Assembly: GCA_028704385.1 (NCBI GenBank)
Contig: JAQVLA010000009.1
Location: forward strand, 1-64,000
Source: Bacteroidales bacterium
GTDB lineage: Bacteria; Bacteroidota; Bacteroidia; Bacteroidales; F082
DNA: 64,000 nt
Direction: 5' to 3'
In this document: piece after piece, positions 56,370-64,000 of the stretch
Layout: every line of letters begins with the position of its first letter
Numbering within the stretch: position 1 is the stretch's first letter
Made by a program: the position numbers and the translations under genes
Notes under the pieces: model-generated
Databases searched by the model: none
Seen by the model: the letters and a program-made list of their open reading frames with translations, nothing else
Told to the model about the DNA's origin: nothing

Positions 56370-56732
56370 TTACTTCCGCAATATTTTTTCCAGTTTTTTT
56401 CCTTTTGCCAACTCATCAACCAGCTTGTCCAGATATCTTGCTTGTCTTGTGAGCGGGTTTTCAATTTCTTCTATCCGGTACCCACAAATTACGCCTGTTA
56501 TAAGGGTTGCATTGGGATGCAAAGTGGCTTCCCTGAAGAAAGCTTCAAAGGTTACATTAGCTTTTATCAATTCCTGAATTTTTTTTTCGTCAAAGCCAGT
56601 AAGCCAGGTAATCACCTGATCCAACTCAGCTTTGGTGCGGCCTTTTCGCTCCACCTTTGTGATGTAGTGAGGATACACAGAGGCGAAGGTCATTTTGGCA
56701 ATGAGTTCGTTATGTTCGGGTGTAGTTTTCAT
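56370..56732 (-). CDS. DUF2200 protein (120 aa)
   Basis: The DUF2200 pattern is present: [30 protein letters not shown] and a C-terminal [20 protein letters not shown]. It has no signal peptide. The function is unknown. The gene is followed by a terminator and preceded by an unrelated DUF1697 gene 60 bases away, which may share a promoter. Confidence 0.85.
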   Translation of the reverse strand: MKTTPEHNELIAKMTFASVYPHYITKVERKGRTKAELDQVITWLTGFDEKKIQELIKANVTFEAFFREATLHPNATLITGVICGYRIEEIENPLTRQARYLDKLVDELAKGKKLEKILRK

Positions 56733-56792
56733 TTGAATTTGATGTTTTTTATTTAGGTGAACTATTCGTATGATTTTAAAATTGGTTTCATA

Positions 56793-57341
56793 TCACATCT
56801 CAACCATTTTCAGAAGGGTATTCCAGTTTCGTGTGGTGATATTTTTTCCATAGAATTTTTCCAGGACTTTCATTCCATCTGGTGTTTTGGTTTTCGATAG
56901 ATCCAATACACTGCAAATGCAATTCTTATGAATGGAAATAATTGTAAAACCATTTCCATCAGTGCTGTAAGGCAGTGAAAGTGTATTTTGAAGTATTGAT
57001 TTCAAAAAGCTGATATACAATCGTATATCCGCATGTAATTCGATCATACCGAACGGATTAGTTTGCAACAATTCGGATATCTCGTTTCTCGTTTTTAAAA
57101 TCAATGGTATTGAGAACCCAAAATTATGTTCAAGATGTGTTTCAATTTCTGATTCCAGTTCCACAATGCCGGCCCGATCGGTTTCAAAAATTATATTACC
57201 TGAGTTTAGCAGAGTTCTTACGTTTCTGCAACCCACATTAATCAATACTTTACGTAATTCGGCCATTGGCACTTTGTGATGCCCACCTACGTTGATCCCT
57301 CTTAAAAAGCCCAGTATTGTTACTGTTTCAATTTCTTTCAT
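56793..57341 (-). CDS. DUF1697 protein (182 aa)
   Basis: The N terminus FLRGINVGGHHKVPMAELRK and VRTLLNSGNIIFET are the DUF1697 signatures. No catalytic motif is known for the family. It has no signal peptide. It precedes the DUF2200 gene on the same strand and has an independent start at 57341. Confidence 0.9.
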   Translation of the reverse strand: MKEIETVTILGFLRGINVGGHHKVPMAELRKVLINVGCRNVRTLLNSGNIIFETDRAGIVELESEIETHLEHNFGFSIPLILKTRNEISELLQTNPFGMIELHADIRLYISFLKSILQNTLSLPYSTDGNGFTIISIHKNCICSVLDLSKTKTPDGMKVLEKFYGKNITTRNWNTLLKMVEM

Positions 57342-57509
57342 ACGAATTAACTGTGTTATGTCTATGAATCAAAATAATACAGCTGTTGCAATGCTGCAAT
57401 AGGTTTGTAATTAAATGACAAGCAGCCGGATAGACACAATATTGTATTGTTAAGATTCAAAAAAAAAATTGTATTCCAATAATTTAAAATATGCCTTCAT
57501 CACAAAATT

Positions 57510-58019
57510 TCACTTTGATGCTTTGTTTTTGAGTTTTTCCCATATTTTTTTGACATTTTGTTCTCCTTCAAAATAGGCTTTTTGGGTGTCTTTGTCAAAG
57601 ATTTCCATTTCGGGCAGGATATTAATTTTCCCGGAATCAGGATATTCGCTGATGTCGGTGCCAAAAAGTGTTCTGATATCGAGATAAGTGCAGGGTTCGG
57701 TGCTGTGATTATAGAATTGATGCGATCCCGTAGGACCCATTTCAAAAAACACCATATCACCTTGTTCCAGCACCTCAAAGCTTTCAGGGCTTCGCAAAGT
57801 CATGCTGCCGGACAACACCAGCATCAACTCTTCTGCATGACGATGAAAATGATAGGGAAAGGAGAATTTGCCGGGATCAAGTTTTCGGATATCGAAAATG
57901 AGATTTTTGGAATCAGCCTCCTGTGATAACCTCGGAATAGCGGTTGCTATTTGAAACTCGTCCGGAAGGTGCTGTTTTGTTTGGAAGTTGATATTTTCTT
58001 TTCTGAAAATTTTTGCCAT
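57510..58019 (-). CDS. Cupin-domain protein (169 aa)
   Basis: A single cupin domain with the metal pattern H-x-H-AEELMLVLSG (FHRHAEELM), a Glu pair and a late second motif GPTGSHQFYNHS. The fold is used by isomerases, oxygenases and binding proteins, so the substrate is unknown. It has no signal peptide. The upstream region contains the long inverted repeat (58174-58270). Confidence 0.83.
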   Translation of the reverse strand: MAKIFRKENINFQTKQHLPDEFQIATAIPRLSQEADSKNLIFDIRKLDPGKFSFPYHFHRHAEELMLVLSGSMTLRSPESFEVLEQGDMVFFEMGPTGSHQFYNHSTEPCTYLDIRTLFGTDISEYPDSGKINILPEMEIFDKDTQKAYFEGEQNVKKIWEKLKNKASK

Positions 58020-58173
58020 AGTGTTTTTACAACACTTAACGGGAAAATGCTGCCTTATAGTATGGTATAATTATATTTTAAGATCCGGTCCGGAGATCTC
58101 AGGAGTGTTTTTCAGAAAGTAAATGATAGGTAAAATCTTGAAAGTTTAGATTTTGTTTTTTTTTAAAAAGACA

Positions 58174-58270
58174 AAGTGTAGCAACAATCGCAGAATTGAA
58201 TACCATCCAAATTTAACAATAATCTATTTGCCTTGGCATTCAATGTATTCACTTGCTTGTTGCTACACTT
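58174..58270. repeat. Long inverted repeat with perfect 14-bp arms
   Basis: AAGTGTAGCAACAA (58174-58187) and TTGTTGCTACACTT (58257-58270) are exact reverse complements. A second nested stem joins ATTGAAT (58195-58201) and ATTCAAT (58238-58244). The element lies between the outer-membrane barrel stop and the cupin start, both on the minus strand. It might be a small MITE, a structured RNA or a processing site. Confidence 0.75.
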
Positions 58271-58286
58271 ATGTTGTGTGTAATTT

Positions 58287-58919
58287 TTATTTTCCTAATT
58301 TGTATGCAACTGAAACACCGATTACACGATGGTTTGATTTGAAACCACCATCACTAGTTGATGCAACATTTGCCAGGCCAAGATTGTAGGATAAACCTAC
58401 TTCAATGGCGTTCAATGCAAGACCTGCTCCTATAGTAAGGCCAAAATCAAGCCTTTTCAGGTCATCCTCATCACCTGAACCCCATTTAACGTCTTCTTCT
58501 TCTGACTCACTGCCATCTTCAAATTTGTATTTCCCACTTAATCCCATGCTGAGGTAGGGGCCGAAAGTGCCATATATTTTGGCGCCTCCAACATCAAAGG
58601 TTGTTCTGGCTGTTAATGGGATATCAATGTATAGCAGATTTGCATTAAATTTTGCGTCCCCTTCACTCTCTTTAAAACCTTTGGTCGAAAGCAACAGGCC
58701 TGTTTCAAATGAAACCATATCTGAAAATGGGAATTCAGCTGTGACACCAACGTGAAAGCCGGGTTTCATTTTATAATCATCACTAAAGGTATGGTCATCA
58801 TTTTTGACAAGCATATTTGATAAGTTCAAACCTGCTTTAACGCCAAAAGTCTGCGCAAAGGTTTCGGTGGCTGCTGAAAATGCAAATACCAGAATAAGTA
58901 ATTTGATTAAATTTTTCAT
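58287..58919 (-). CDS. Outer-membrane beta-barrel protein (210 aa)
   Basis: The signal peptide (cleavage after TFAQ) is followed by amphipathic strands with FGVKAGLNLSNM, FHVGVTAEFPF and YIDIPLTARTTF, typical of the PorT / porin_OmpL-like family of 8-stranded barrels in Bacteroidota. An acidic loop (EDGSESEEEDVKWGSGDEDD) probably faces outside. The C terminus (VIGVSVAYKLG) has the alternating strand. Function is unknown. Confidence 0.88.
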   Translation of the reverse strand: MKNLIKLLILVFAFSAATETFAQTFGVKAGLNLSNMLVKNDDHTFSDDYKMKPGFHVGVTAEFPFSDMVSFETGLLLSTKGFKESEGDAKFNANLLYIDIPLTARTTFDVGGAKIYGTFGPYLSMGLSGKYKFEDGSESEEEDVKWGSGDEDDLKRLDFGLTIGAGLALNAIEVGLSYNLGLANVASTSDGGFKSNHRVIGVSVAYKLGK

Positions 58920-59351
58920 TATTGTTTTCTTATTGTTTCCCTACTCGTAAGGCTTTTCGGTTTCGCCCCGTTTTTTATGCTGTGGTTTCCGGACTCCACT
59001 TCGTTTTTTAAAAATCGTTCGAATTGTCATAGTGGGTAGTTAGCCCGCAAATAACTGCTGTTTTTTTTATTCTTTTTCAAAAATAATGAGATTTTGGATA
59101 ATATCGGCAACAGGAAGAAAATATATTTTTCTGCCTGTTACATCAAGTGAAACCGTATATGGATGGTTTGTGTCGCTAATAACTTATTCATAAACTTAAT
59201 AAGAATGATACTGATTCAAGATTTTATCCTGTTAACAATGAATCAAAAAAGCTAATTTAGATGAGCGAAACAATTTCGATCACCAGCTTCAAAGGAAGTT
59301 AGTATGACTAAAAATTAACAAGATCATTTATTAAGCAGCAAGAAATCAAAA
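58920..59351. other. Intergenic stretch with a hairpin
   Basis: No gene is seen here. A hairpin with arms AACAGG and CCTGTT and an extended A/T stem lies at 59109-59139 (one mismatch and one bulge), about 210 bases past the sulfatase stop on the minus strand. It has no T-tail. The rest is AT-rich and unremarkable. Confidence 0.45.
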
Positions 59352-61307
59352 TCAGGGTTTATCGAAATCATAAAACTGCATATTATTATTTTTTACGTGT
59401 TGGTATCCCTGAAGAAATGAGCGCGCATAAAGATCCATTTCGCTTGCTGTACTTTTTAATTCATTAGCATAATCCTGCCTATCTTTTTCGCCGTATCTAT
59501 ATAATTTTCTGTTATTACTAATATCTCCGATTAAAAACCAATTCTTATCAATCACGCCAAACTTATCATTTGCATTGATCAGTGCGTATTTTCTGGTTTC
59601 CCTGAAAAGATCAATTCCTAATGTATTGTTATAATAGGATAATTGTAGTAGCCCCATTATAGAAGGAAAAACGTCCATCTGACTTGCTGGTTTGTCGTAA
59701 ATTTTGTGATCGGTAATGATGTCGGGAGCGTAAAAGAGCAAAGGCGTATGATGATAGGCAATCGACATTTCGTAAAGATTATCCATCGGGCTGCCATGAT
59801 CGGCAATAAAAACAAAAATAGTATTATCAAACCAGGCTTCGGATTTTGCCATTTGGATAAATCTTCTCAGCGAAAAATCGGCATATTCAACGATTTGCTT
59901 TTTTGTTTCACTCGATTTTGGGGCAAAGTAATCCGGAATATAATAGGGGCCATGATCGCTTGCGGTTAGAAAAGTAGCAAAAAATGGCTGATTTTTGCCG
60001 TTTAATTGATTTAATATTGGAATTGAAAATTCAAACATATAATCATCCGGAACACCCAGCGTGGTTTTTATCATATTACTTGGATAATCTGCCTTTGAAA
60101 TGACACGCTGACAACCATTGGCTTTCAAAAAGCCTTCAACATTGTCGAATTGCCCGTCATGGGTAGTGAAGTAAATCGTTGAATATCCTTTATCGAGTAG
60201 CGTTGAATAAATGCCGTTATATCTTTGCATGGAAGATTCTTTCATCGGGTGCTGCCTGAAAATGGCCGGAAATGAAAACAAGGTACTAAAAACACCATTC
60301 CTGGTATGTATGCCATTGGTGAAAGCATTTTCAAAATAATATCCACAATTGGAAATGCTGTCCAGAAATGGCGTGAGATTATCAGGATTTCCGTGTCTGC
60401 TCATTTTGGCAGCACTCATGCTTTCCATGATGATCAGGATAACATTGTATTTAGGTTCGGCAATGGTGTCGTAATCCACCTTTCTGACTAATGGATAGTC
60501 AGTGTTTATTTGGGTAATATTCAGGTAGGATTGTATATTCGAAATAGCCAGATCATTATCTATCAGAGATATGGATTTATTTTCCTCTTTTTTTGAATCC
60601 AGATAACTTCGGATAAGTGTGAAATTCGGGTTAAGTCCCAATTGATTTAGAAAGGGATTATTCCCGAAATAGGCAGTTCCGATTCTGATAGGTGATTTCT
60701 GTTCAATACGACCCCGAATGCCCAGAAATATCAAGCCTGTCATTAAGATAGAAAGGCCAATTAGAACATAAAAATTAATAGATTGTAGTGCAGATTTAAA
60801 AGTCTTGAAAAATCTATTGATGAGTTTTATAAATATAAATATTAGTGCTATCAACGGAATGATAATAATCCAATATAAAGGCTCCTGAAAAATCATCTTA
60901 ATTACAAAAACAGGACTGTCAACCCATTGAAATGCAGATATTGAGAAGCGCGAGAAAAATTGGTTGAAGTAAGGTATATCAGCTGCACATACAATAAATG
61001 TTAAGGAGAAAATCAGTATCAAATATATTTTGGTAAAAGCTGTTAAAGTCCTGCTAATGGCTGATTTACTTTTAATAAATTGAATTGCTGTAAGGATTAA
61101 AAATGGCAGCAAAATAATATAACCGGCAATCACAATATCAAATCTTATGCCCATCAAAAAAGCCCGAACAATATCATAAAAGCCCGAATCTCCTATTCTT
61201 TCCAGTTCAGTAGAAAAAAGTATGAATCTGAAAAGTGAAAATATGGTGATTACGATGAGATATATTTTTAGAAAAAGCTGTATTGTTGCGGGTATTCTTT
61301 TTGTCAT
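59352..61307 (-). CDS. LTA-synthase-family sulfatase-like membrane protein (651 aa)
   Basis: Five membrane segments in the first about 210 residues are followed by a sulfatase-like ectodomain. The conserved metal site begins LIIMESMSAAKMSRHGNPDN (Glu ligand), the predicted nucleophile Thr is in GIHTRNGVFSTLFSF, and the FTTHDGQFDN and FIADHGSPMDN segments carry His/Asp ligands. Such enzymes move phosphoglycerol or phosphoethanolamine to surface glycans or lipids. The longest frame starts at TTG 61337; ATGs at 61319 and 61307 are both possible, and 61307 is used. No partner gene is adjacent. Confidence 0.87.
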   Translation of the reverse strand: MTKRIPATIQLFLKIYLIVITIFSLFRFILFSTELERIGDSGFYDIVRAFLMGIRFDIVIAGYIILLPFLILTAIQFIKSKSAISRTLTAFTKIYLILIFSLTFIVCAADIPYFNQFFSRFSISAFQWVDSPVFVIKMIFQEPLYWIIIIPLIALIFIFIKLINRFFKTFKSALQSINFYVLIGLSILMTGLIFLGIRGRIEQKSPIRIGTAYFGNNPFLNQLGLNPNFTLIRSYLDSKKEENKSISLIDNDLAISNIQSYLNITQINTDYPLVRKVDYDTIAEPKYNVILIIMESMSAAKMSRHGNPDNLTPFLDSISNCGYYFENAFTNGIHTRNGVFSTLFSFPAIFRQHPMKESSMQRYNGIYSTLLDKGYSTIYFTTHDGQFDNVEGFLKANGCQRVISKADYPSNMIKTTLGVPDDYMFEFSIPILNQLNGKNQPFFATFLTASDHGPYYIPDYFAPKSSETKKQIVEYADFSLRRFIQMAKSEAWFDNTIFVFIADHGSPMDNLYEMSIAYHHTPLLFYAPDIITDHKIYDKPASQMDVFPSIMGLLQLSYYNNTLGIDLFRETRKYALINANDKFGVIDKNWFLIGDISNNRKLYRYGEKDRQDYANELKSTASEMDLYARSFLQGYQHVKNNNMQFYDFDKP

Positions 61308-61685
61308 TAACCTATGCATTAGTTGTGGCTGTGGCAAACAAGAAGCAAAAATATTAAAAATACCTTATCTTTTCGTAAATATTAGGTTATCAGCATATGC
61401 TATTGCTTCAGGTATAATCCCGGGAAGTGTTCTGATGGATCTCGGGTAGATCTAGCTGAGTTAAATACCTTTGTCGTGGGATGAATTTAAAAGAATATTC
61501 CTGGCAGAAAATGAGGATTTCATTGAATTTGAGTAAAGCTATTTCGTAAACAACAATTAATCAGGATGATAAAAAGTAATTTAGTTATGCTCAGTTCATC
61601 GGCTTTACTTACATCATTCATTGTTATCTTATATTTTTTAGTCTGGCTCTGATGCCACAAATCAGTATTCATTGCAACGTTGCTT
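61308..61685. other. Intergenic stretch, nothing recognised
   Basis: These 378 bases hold no clear gene, repeat or terminator. They lie between the sulfatase start and the ClC stop, both on the minus strand, so the sulfatase promoter should be in the half nearest to 61308; no TAnnTTTG match was found. Confidence 0.4.
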
Positions 61686-63461
61686 TTATTCCATTGTCAC
61701 ATCTTTCAGCACTTGCCTGTAGGCATTAAAGATGTTTGCACGTGAAACGAATCCAACATATTTACCATTGTCGATCACCGGAAGGTTGAAGTAGCCCGTC
61801 TTCCTGAATTTATCCATCACACGTTTCATGGGTTCATGGGTTGAAACATGTTCTTTCGCCTGAATCATATAGGTGGTGATGGGTTCGTTGTATTTGTCCT
61901 GATCGAACATATCCTTGCGCACATCGTCCATATCAACCAGGCCAATATAGGTATTGTCGGCTTCCACAACCGGAAAAATATTGCGTTTCGATTGGATGAT
62001 GAGCTTGGTGAGATCTCCCAGATTAGCTTCTGGACTGATGGTAAGCAAATCGGTATCAATCACTTTATTAACGTTTAACAGGGTAAGCACAGTCTTGTCT
62101 TTATCGTGGGTAAGCAGATCGCCACTTTCGGCCAATTGCTTGGTAAATATGGAATGCGGACTAAAGATTTTCACCGTTAAAAAAGCAATGGCTGTGCTCA
62201 GCATCAGGGGCACTATCAGCTCGTATCCGTTGGTCATTTCGGTAATCAGGAAGATAGCAGTGAGCGGAGCATGAAGCACACCTCCCAACACTGCCGCCAT
62301 GCCCACCAAAGTAAAATTGCTTTCGTGAACCGGTTGCAGGTAACCTAAATGATTGATAAACCTCGATAGCGCGAAGCCGGTAAGGCCTCCCATCACGGCT
62401 GCCGGAGCAAAAATGCCACCTATACCGCCAGCCTCTGTTGTAAGCGCTGTGGCGACTACTTTAAGCAAGACCAGAAAAACGATGAAAAGTAAAAACACCC
62501 ACCATTCGTCTTTGTAGGCAAACAAAAATGTGTTATTGAGCAATTGGTCGGCATTGCCAGTCATGATCAGTTTGATGGCTGCATAGCCTTCTCCGTATAG
62601 TGGGGGGAACACAAAAATTAAAATCCCCAGAGCCAAACTACCGATGATCAGGCGTTGATATCCGTTTCCAAACTTACTGAATCGTCGGCGAATGGCATGA
62701 TGCATGCCGCTGTAGTAAAGCGAAACCAAACCGCTGATCACACCTAATATCACAAAAAAATGAAGGTTGTAAATTTCGAAAGGTTCGGTGATTTCGAAGT
62801 GGATCAGTATTTCGTCCGAAAGTAAAAGTTTGGCTGTGATGGCTCCTGTTACAGAAGCGATCAGCAAAGGAATTATGGATGCTGTAGCCAGGTCAAGCAT
62901 GAGTACCTCCAGGCCGAAAACAACAGCAGCAATAGGAGTAGTAAAAATTGAAGCCATTGCTCCTGCAGCACCACAACCAATTAGTAAGATGGTGTTTTTA
63001 TAATTGAGTCGCAATTTTTGTCCGAGCCCCGAACCAATTGAAGCACCAGCTGCGATGATCGGCGATTCCAGACCTATCGAACCTCCAAATCCGGCAGTGA
63101 ACGAACTACCCAAAACTGATGAAAAATATTTGCGCCAACGCAACTTTCCGTCCAGACGTGAAATTACATACAAAATACGCGGAATGCCATGTTCGGTATG
63201 GTCTTTCAGCAGATAGCGCACAATAATTACTGTAATCAGAATACCTATACCCGGATACAAAATATACCAAAGATTCTCAGACGATTTATCAAAAAAACCT
63301 GTTAGCATCTCTTTGATATAAAACACAAAACTCTTGAGTAGAAATGCTGAAAATCCGGCCAATAATCCAACAATAATGCTCAGTATGATCACAAAATAAT
63401 TGTCCTTAATGTGCTTTACACGCCAAACAATAAAACGCGAAAAAAGAGATTGCTGCGTCAT
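61686..63461 (-). CDS. ClC-family chloride channel with two CBS domains (591 aa)
   Basis: The membrane part (residues about 20-430) has the ClC motifs: GSIGLESPI with the gating Glu, a HGIPRI loop, and GGIGGIFAPAAVMGG. The C-terminal 130 residues are two CBS domains (NVNKVIDTDLLTISPEANLG; PITTYMIQAKEHVSTHEPMK). Channel and proton-antiporter modes cannot be separated here. The frame is open to a TTG at 63536, but the ATG at 63461 follows a promoter box by 27 bases. Confidence 0.92.
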   Translation of the reverse strand: MTQQSLFSRFIVWRVKHIKDNYFVIILSIIVGLLAGFSAFLLKSFVFYIKEMLTGFFDKSSENLWYILYPGIGILITVIIVRYLLKDHTEHGIPRILYVISRLDGKLRWRKYFSSVLGSSFTAGFGGSIGLESPIIAAGASIGSGLGQKLRLNYKNTILLIGCGAAGAMASIFTTPIAAVVFGLEVLMLDLATASIIPLLIASVTGAITAKLLLSDEILIHFEITEPFEIYNLHFFVILGVISGLVSLYYSGMHHAIRRRFSKFGNGYQRLIIGSLALGILIFVFPPLYGEGYAAIKLIMTGNADQLLNNTFLFAYKDEWWVFLLFIVFLVLLKVVATALTTEAGGIGGIFAPAAVMGGLTGFALSRFINHLGYLQPVHESNFTLVGMAAVLGGVLHAPLTAIFLITEMTNGYELIVPLMLSTAIAFLTVKIFSPHSIFTKQLAESGDLLTHDKDKTVLTLLNVNKVIDTDLLTISPEANLGDLTKLIIQSKRNIFPVVEADNTYIGLVDMDDVRKDMFDQDKYNEPITTYMIQAKEHVSTHEPMKRVMDKFRKTGYFNLPVIDNGKYVGFVSRANIFNAYRQVLKDVTME

Positions 63462-63487
63462 GACTGATTTTTGGTTTACACTTTCAA

Positions 63488-63495
63488 CAAATATA
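63488..63495 (-). promoter_or_regulatory. Promoter -7 box of the ClC gene
   Basis: On the minus strand the box reads TATATTTG. It lies 27 bases before the ATG at 63461 and inside the longer frame, so it supports the shorter start. Confidence 0.45.
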
Positions 63496-63539
63496 GAAGT
63501 TTCTTTTGGAGAAAAAGGCAGCAAACTCTTTTTCAATCG

Positions 63540-64000
63540 ATAAAATGTTCAAAATTGGCTGTTTGATCTGTGACCTCAATGGAACTTGTAGGTATAAACA
63601 TACAAGCTATTTTTTCGATTTTATAACATAACCATTCCAAAATATTGCAGGACAATTATTTAAGCCGGCATATACATTATCTCCCCATCGTGCGAATCCC
63701 ATCGCGTGGTGGGTAACGCTAAACTTTTATACCCGGCTTCCCGGCCCGACGACCTTTCTGTCATACCCATAAACCCAAAAAACCAGCCCTCGGTGTTAGC
63801 ATTGGCTCTTTTCCACTAAAAACCAATAATCAGGCAGCATATTATCCACAAACCAACAAGAACTAATCTACAAAGAACAAACCAGCCTACCGCCTGCCTG
63901 GCCGTCAGACAGGACTGAAAAGAGGTAGGTAAACAAATCAACAAATCAACAAACCTCTCCTCACAACCCCACTTCTAAACTAAACTTAAAACCAAAGTTC
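63540..64000. other. Intergenic end of the window with a nested palindrome
   Basis: No gene is seen. A nested inverted repeat lies at 63886-63929 and a short 8-base tandem repeat (CAACAAAT, two to three copies) follows at about 63935-63955. The next feature lies off the right edge. Confidence 0.45.
63886..63929. repeat. Nested inverted repeat
   Basis: CCTACC (63886-63891) pairs with GGTAGG (63924-63929). Inside it CCTGcCTG pairs with CAGaCAGG (63893-63913) with one mismatch. Palindromes of the CCTGCCTG type recur in intergenic DNA of this phylum, by memory, so this may be a member of a dispersed repeat family. Confidence 0.55.

Noticed and set aside
61222-61449. 75-residue frame with a lipobox-like CISCG sequence on the plus strand
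   Set aside because: It overlaps the start of the sulfatase gene in antisense and its lipobox-like part is formed by the complement of a signal-like helix.
63462-63536. 25-residue N-terminal extension of the ClC channel
   Set aside because: Starts with TTG and contains the promoter box of the gene; the ATG at 63461 is better.

Overview
The window looks like chromosomal DNA of a member of the Bacteroidota, most likely the order Bacteroidales or a close relative. Direct signs are: several secreted proteins ending in type IX secretion (T9SS) sorting domains; promoter-like TAnnTTTG (-7) boxes instead of E. coli type -10 boxes; almost no Shine-Dalgarno sequences; a short 288-residue primary sigma factor without region 1.1; a SecA of 1100 residues; a GAPDH of 481 residues with an N-terminal extension; and a TPR-transmembrane-HTH regulator of the kind common in this phylum. 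No rRNA, tRNA, CRISPR array or complete mobile element was seen.

Layout. 1-1.7 kb is a disturbed, AT-rich accessory patch: 23-bp direct repeats like the end of an IS21-type element, the 3' remnant of a gene, a small unknown gene (325-702), two long imperfect hairpins resembling cassette recombination sites, and a decayed IS91-type transposase end. 1.7-6.5 kb holds a helical protein with a carboxypeptidase-regulatory-like domain, an N-terminally truncated LytS-type kinase, folC, a CoA-binding protein and a ferredoxin-nitroreductase. 7-13.3 kb has a TPR/HTH sensor-regulator, a 984-residue T9SS beta-propeller protein, a decayed kelch/T9SS pseudogene and a lipoprotein. 13.5-18.3 kb is a tight minus-strand operon: dapF, GNAT, mltG, phosphohexomutase, DUF2279. 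18.4-26.9 kb on the plus strand carries degP/htrA, rpoD, gap, pyrG, yidC and a truncated haemoglobin. 27.9-32.3 kb encodes two unusual repeat-rich T9SS cargo proteins. 32.4-43.1 kb is housekeeping: trmH-like methyltransferase, YjjG-like phosphatase, then minus-strand rsfS-ftsH-LUD-cdsA-psd, divergent birA, pyrE, a Nudix hydrolase, coaD and a TlpA-like thioredoxin. 43.2-52.5 kb carries secA, a lipoprotein, a PlpD-like patatin, pyrH, a GT39-like glycosyltransferase and frr. 52.5-63.5 kb, all minus strand, holds envelope and accessory genes: holin-like, YtxH, AI-2E-like permease, RhlE-type helicase, DUF2200, DUF1697, cupin, outer-membrane barrel, LTA-synthase-like sulfatase and a CBS-domain ClC channel.

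How it fits together. Much of the window serves envelope biogenesis: Sec export (secA, yidC), membrane quality control (ftsH, degP), phospholipid synthesis (cdsA, psd), peptidoglycan (dapF, mltG), nucleotide supply (pyrG, pyrH, pyrE) and T9SS cargo. The most interesting non-coding signals are tandem hairpins before degP, a LacI-type palindrome over the gap promoter, a 15-base dyad in the pyrG leader, the attC-like hairpin pair at 697-924 and a long-armed inverted repeat at 58174-58270. No obvious new multi-gene defence or metabolic system was found; the most novel coding material is the pair of repeat-rich T9SS proteins at 27.9-32.3 kb.
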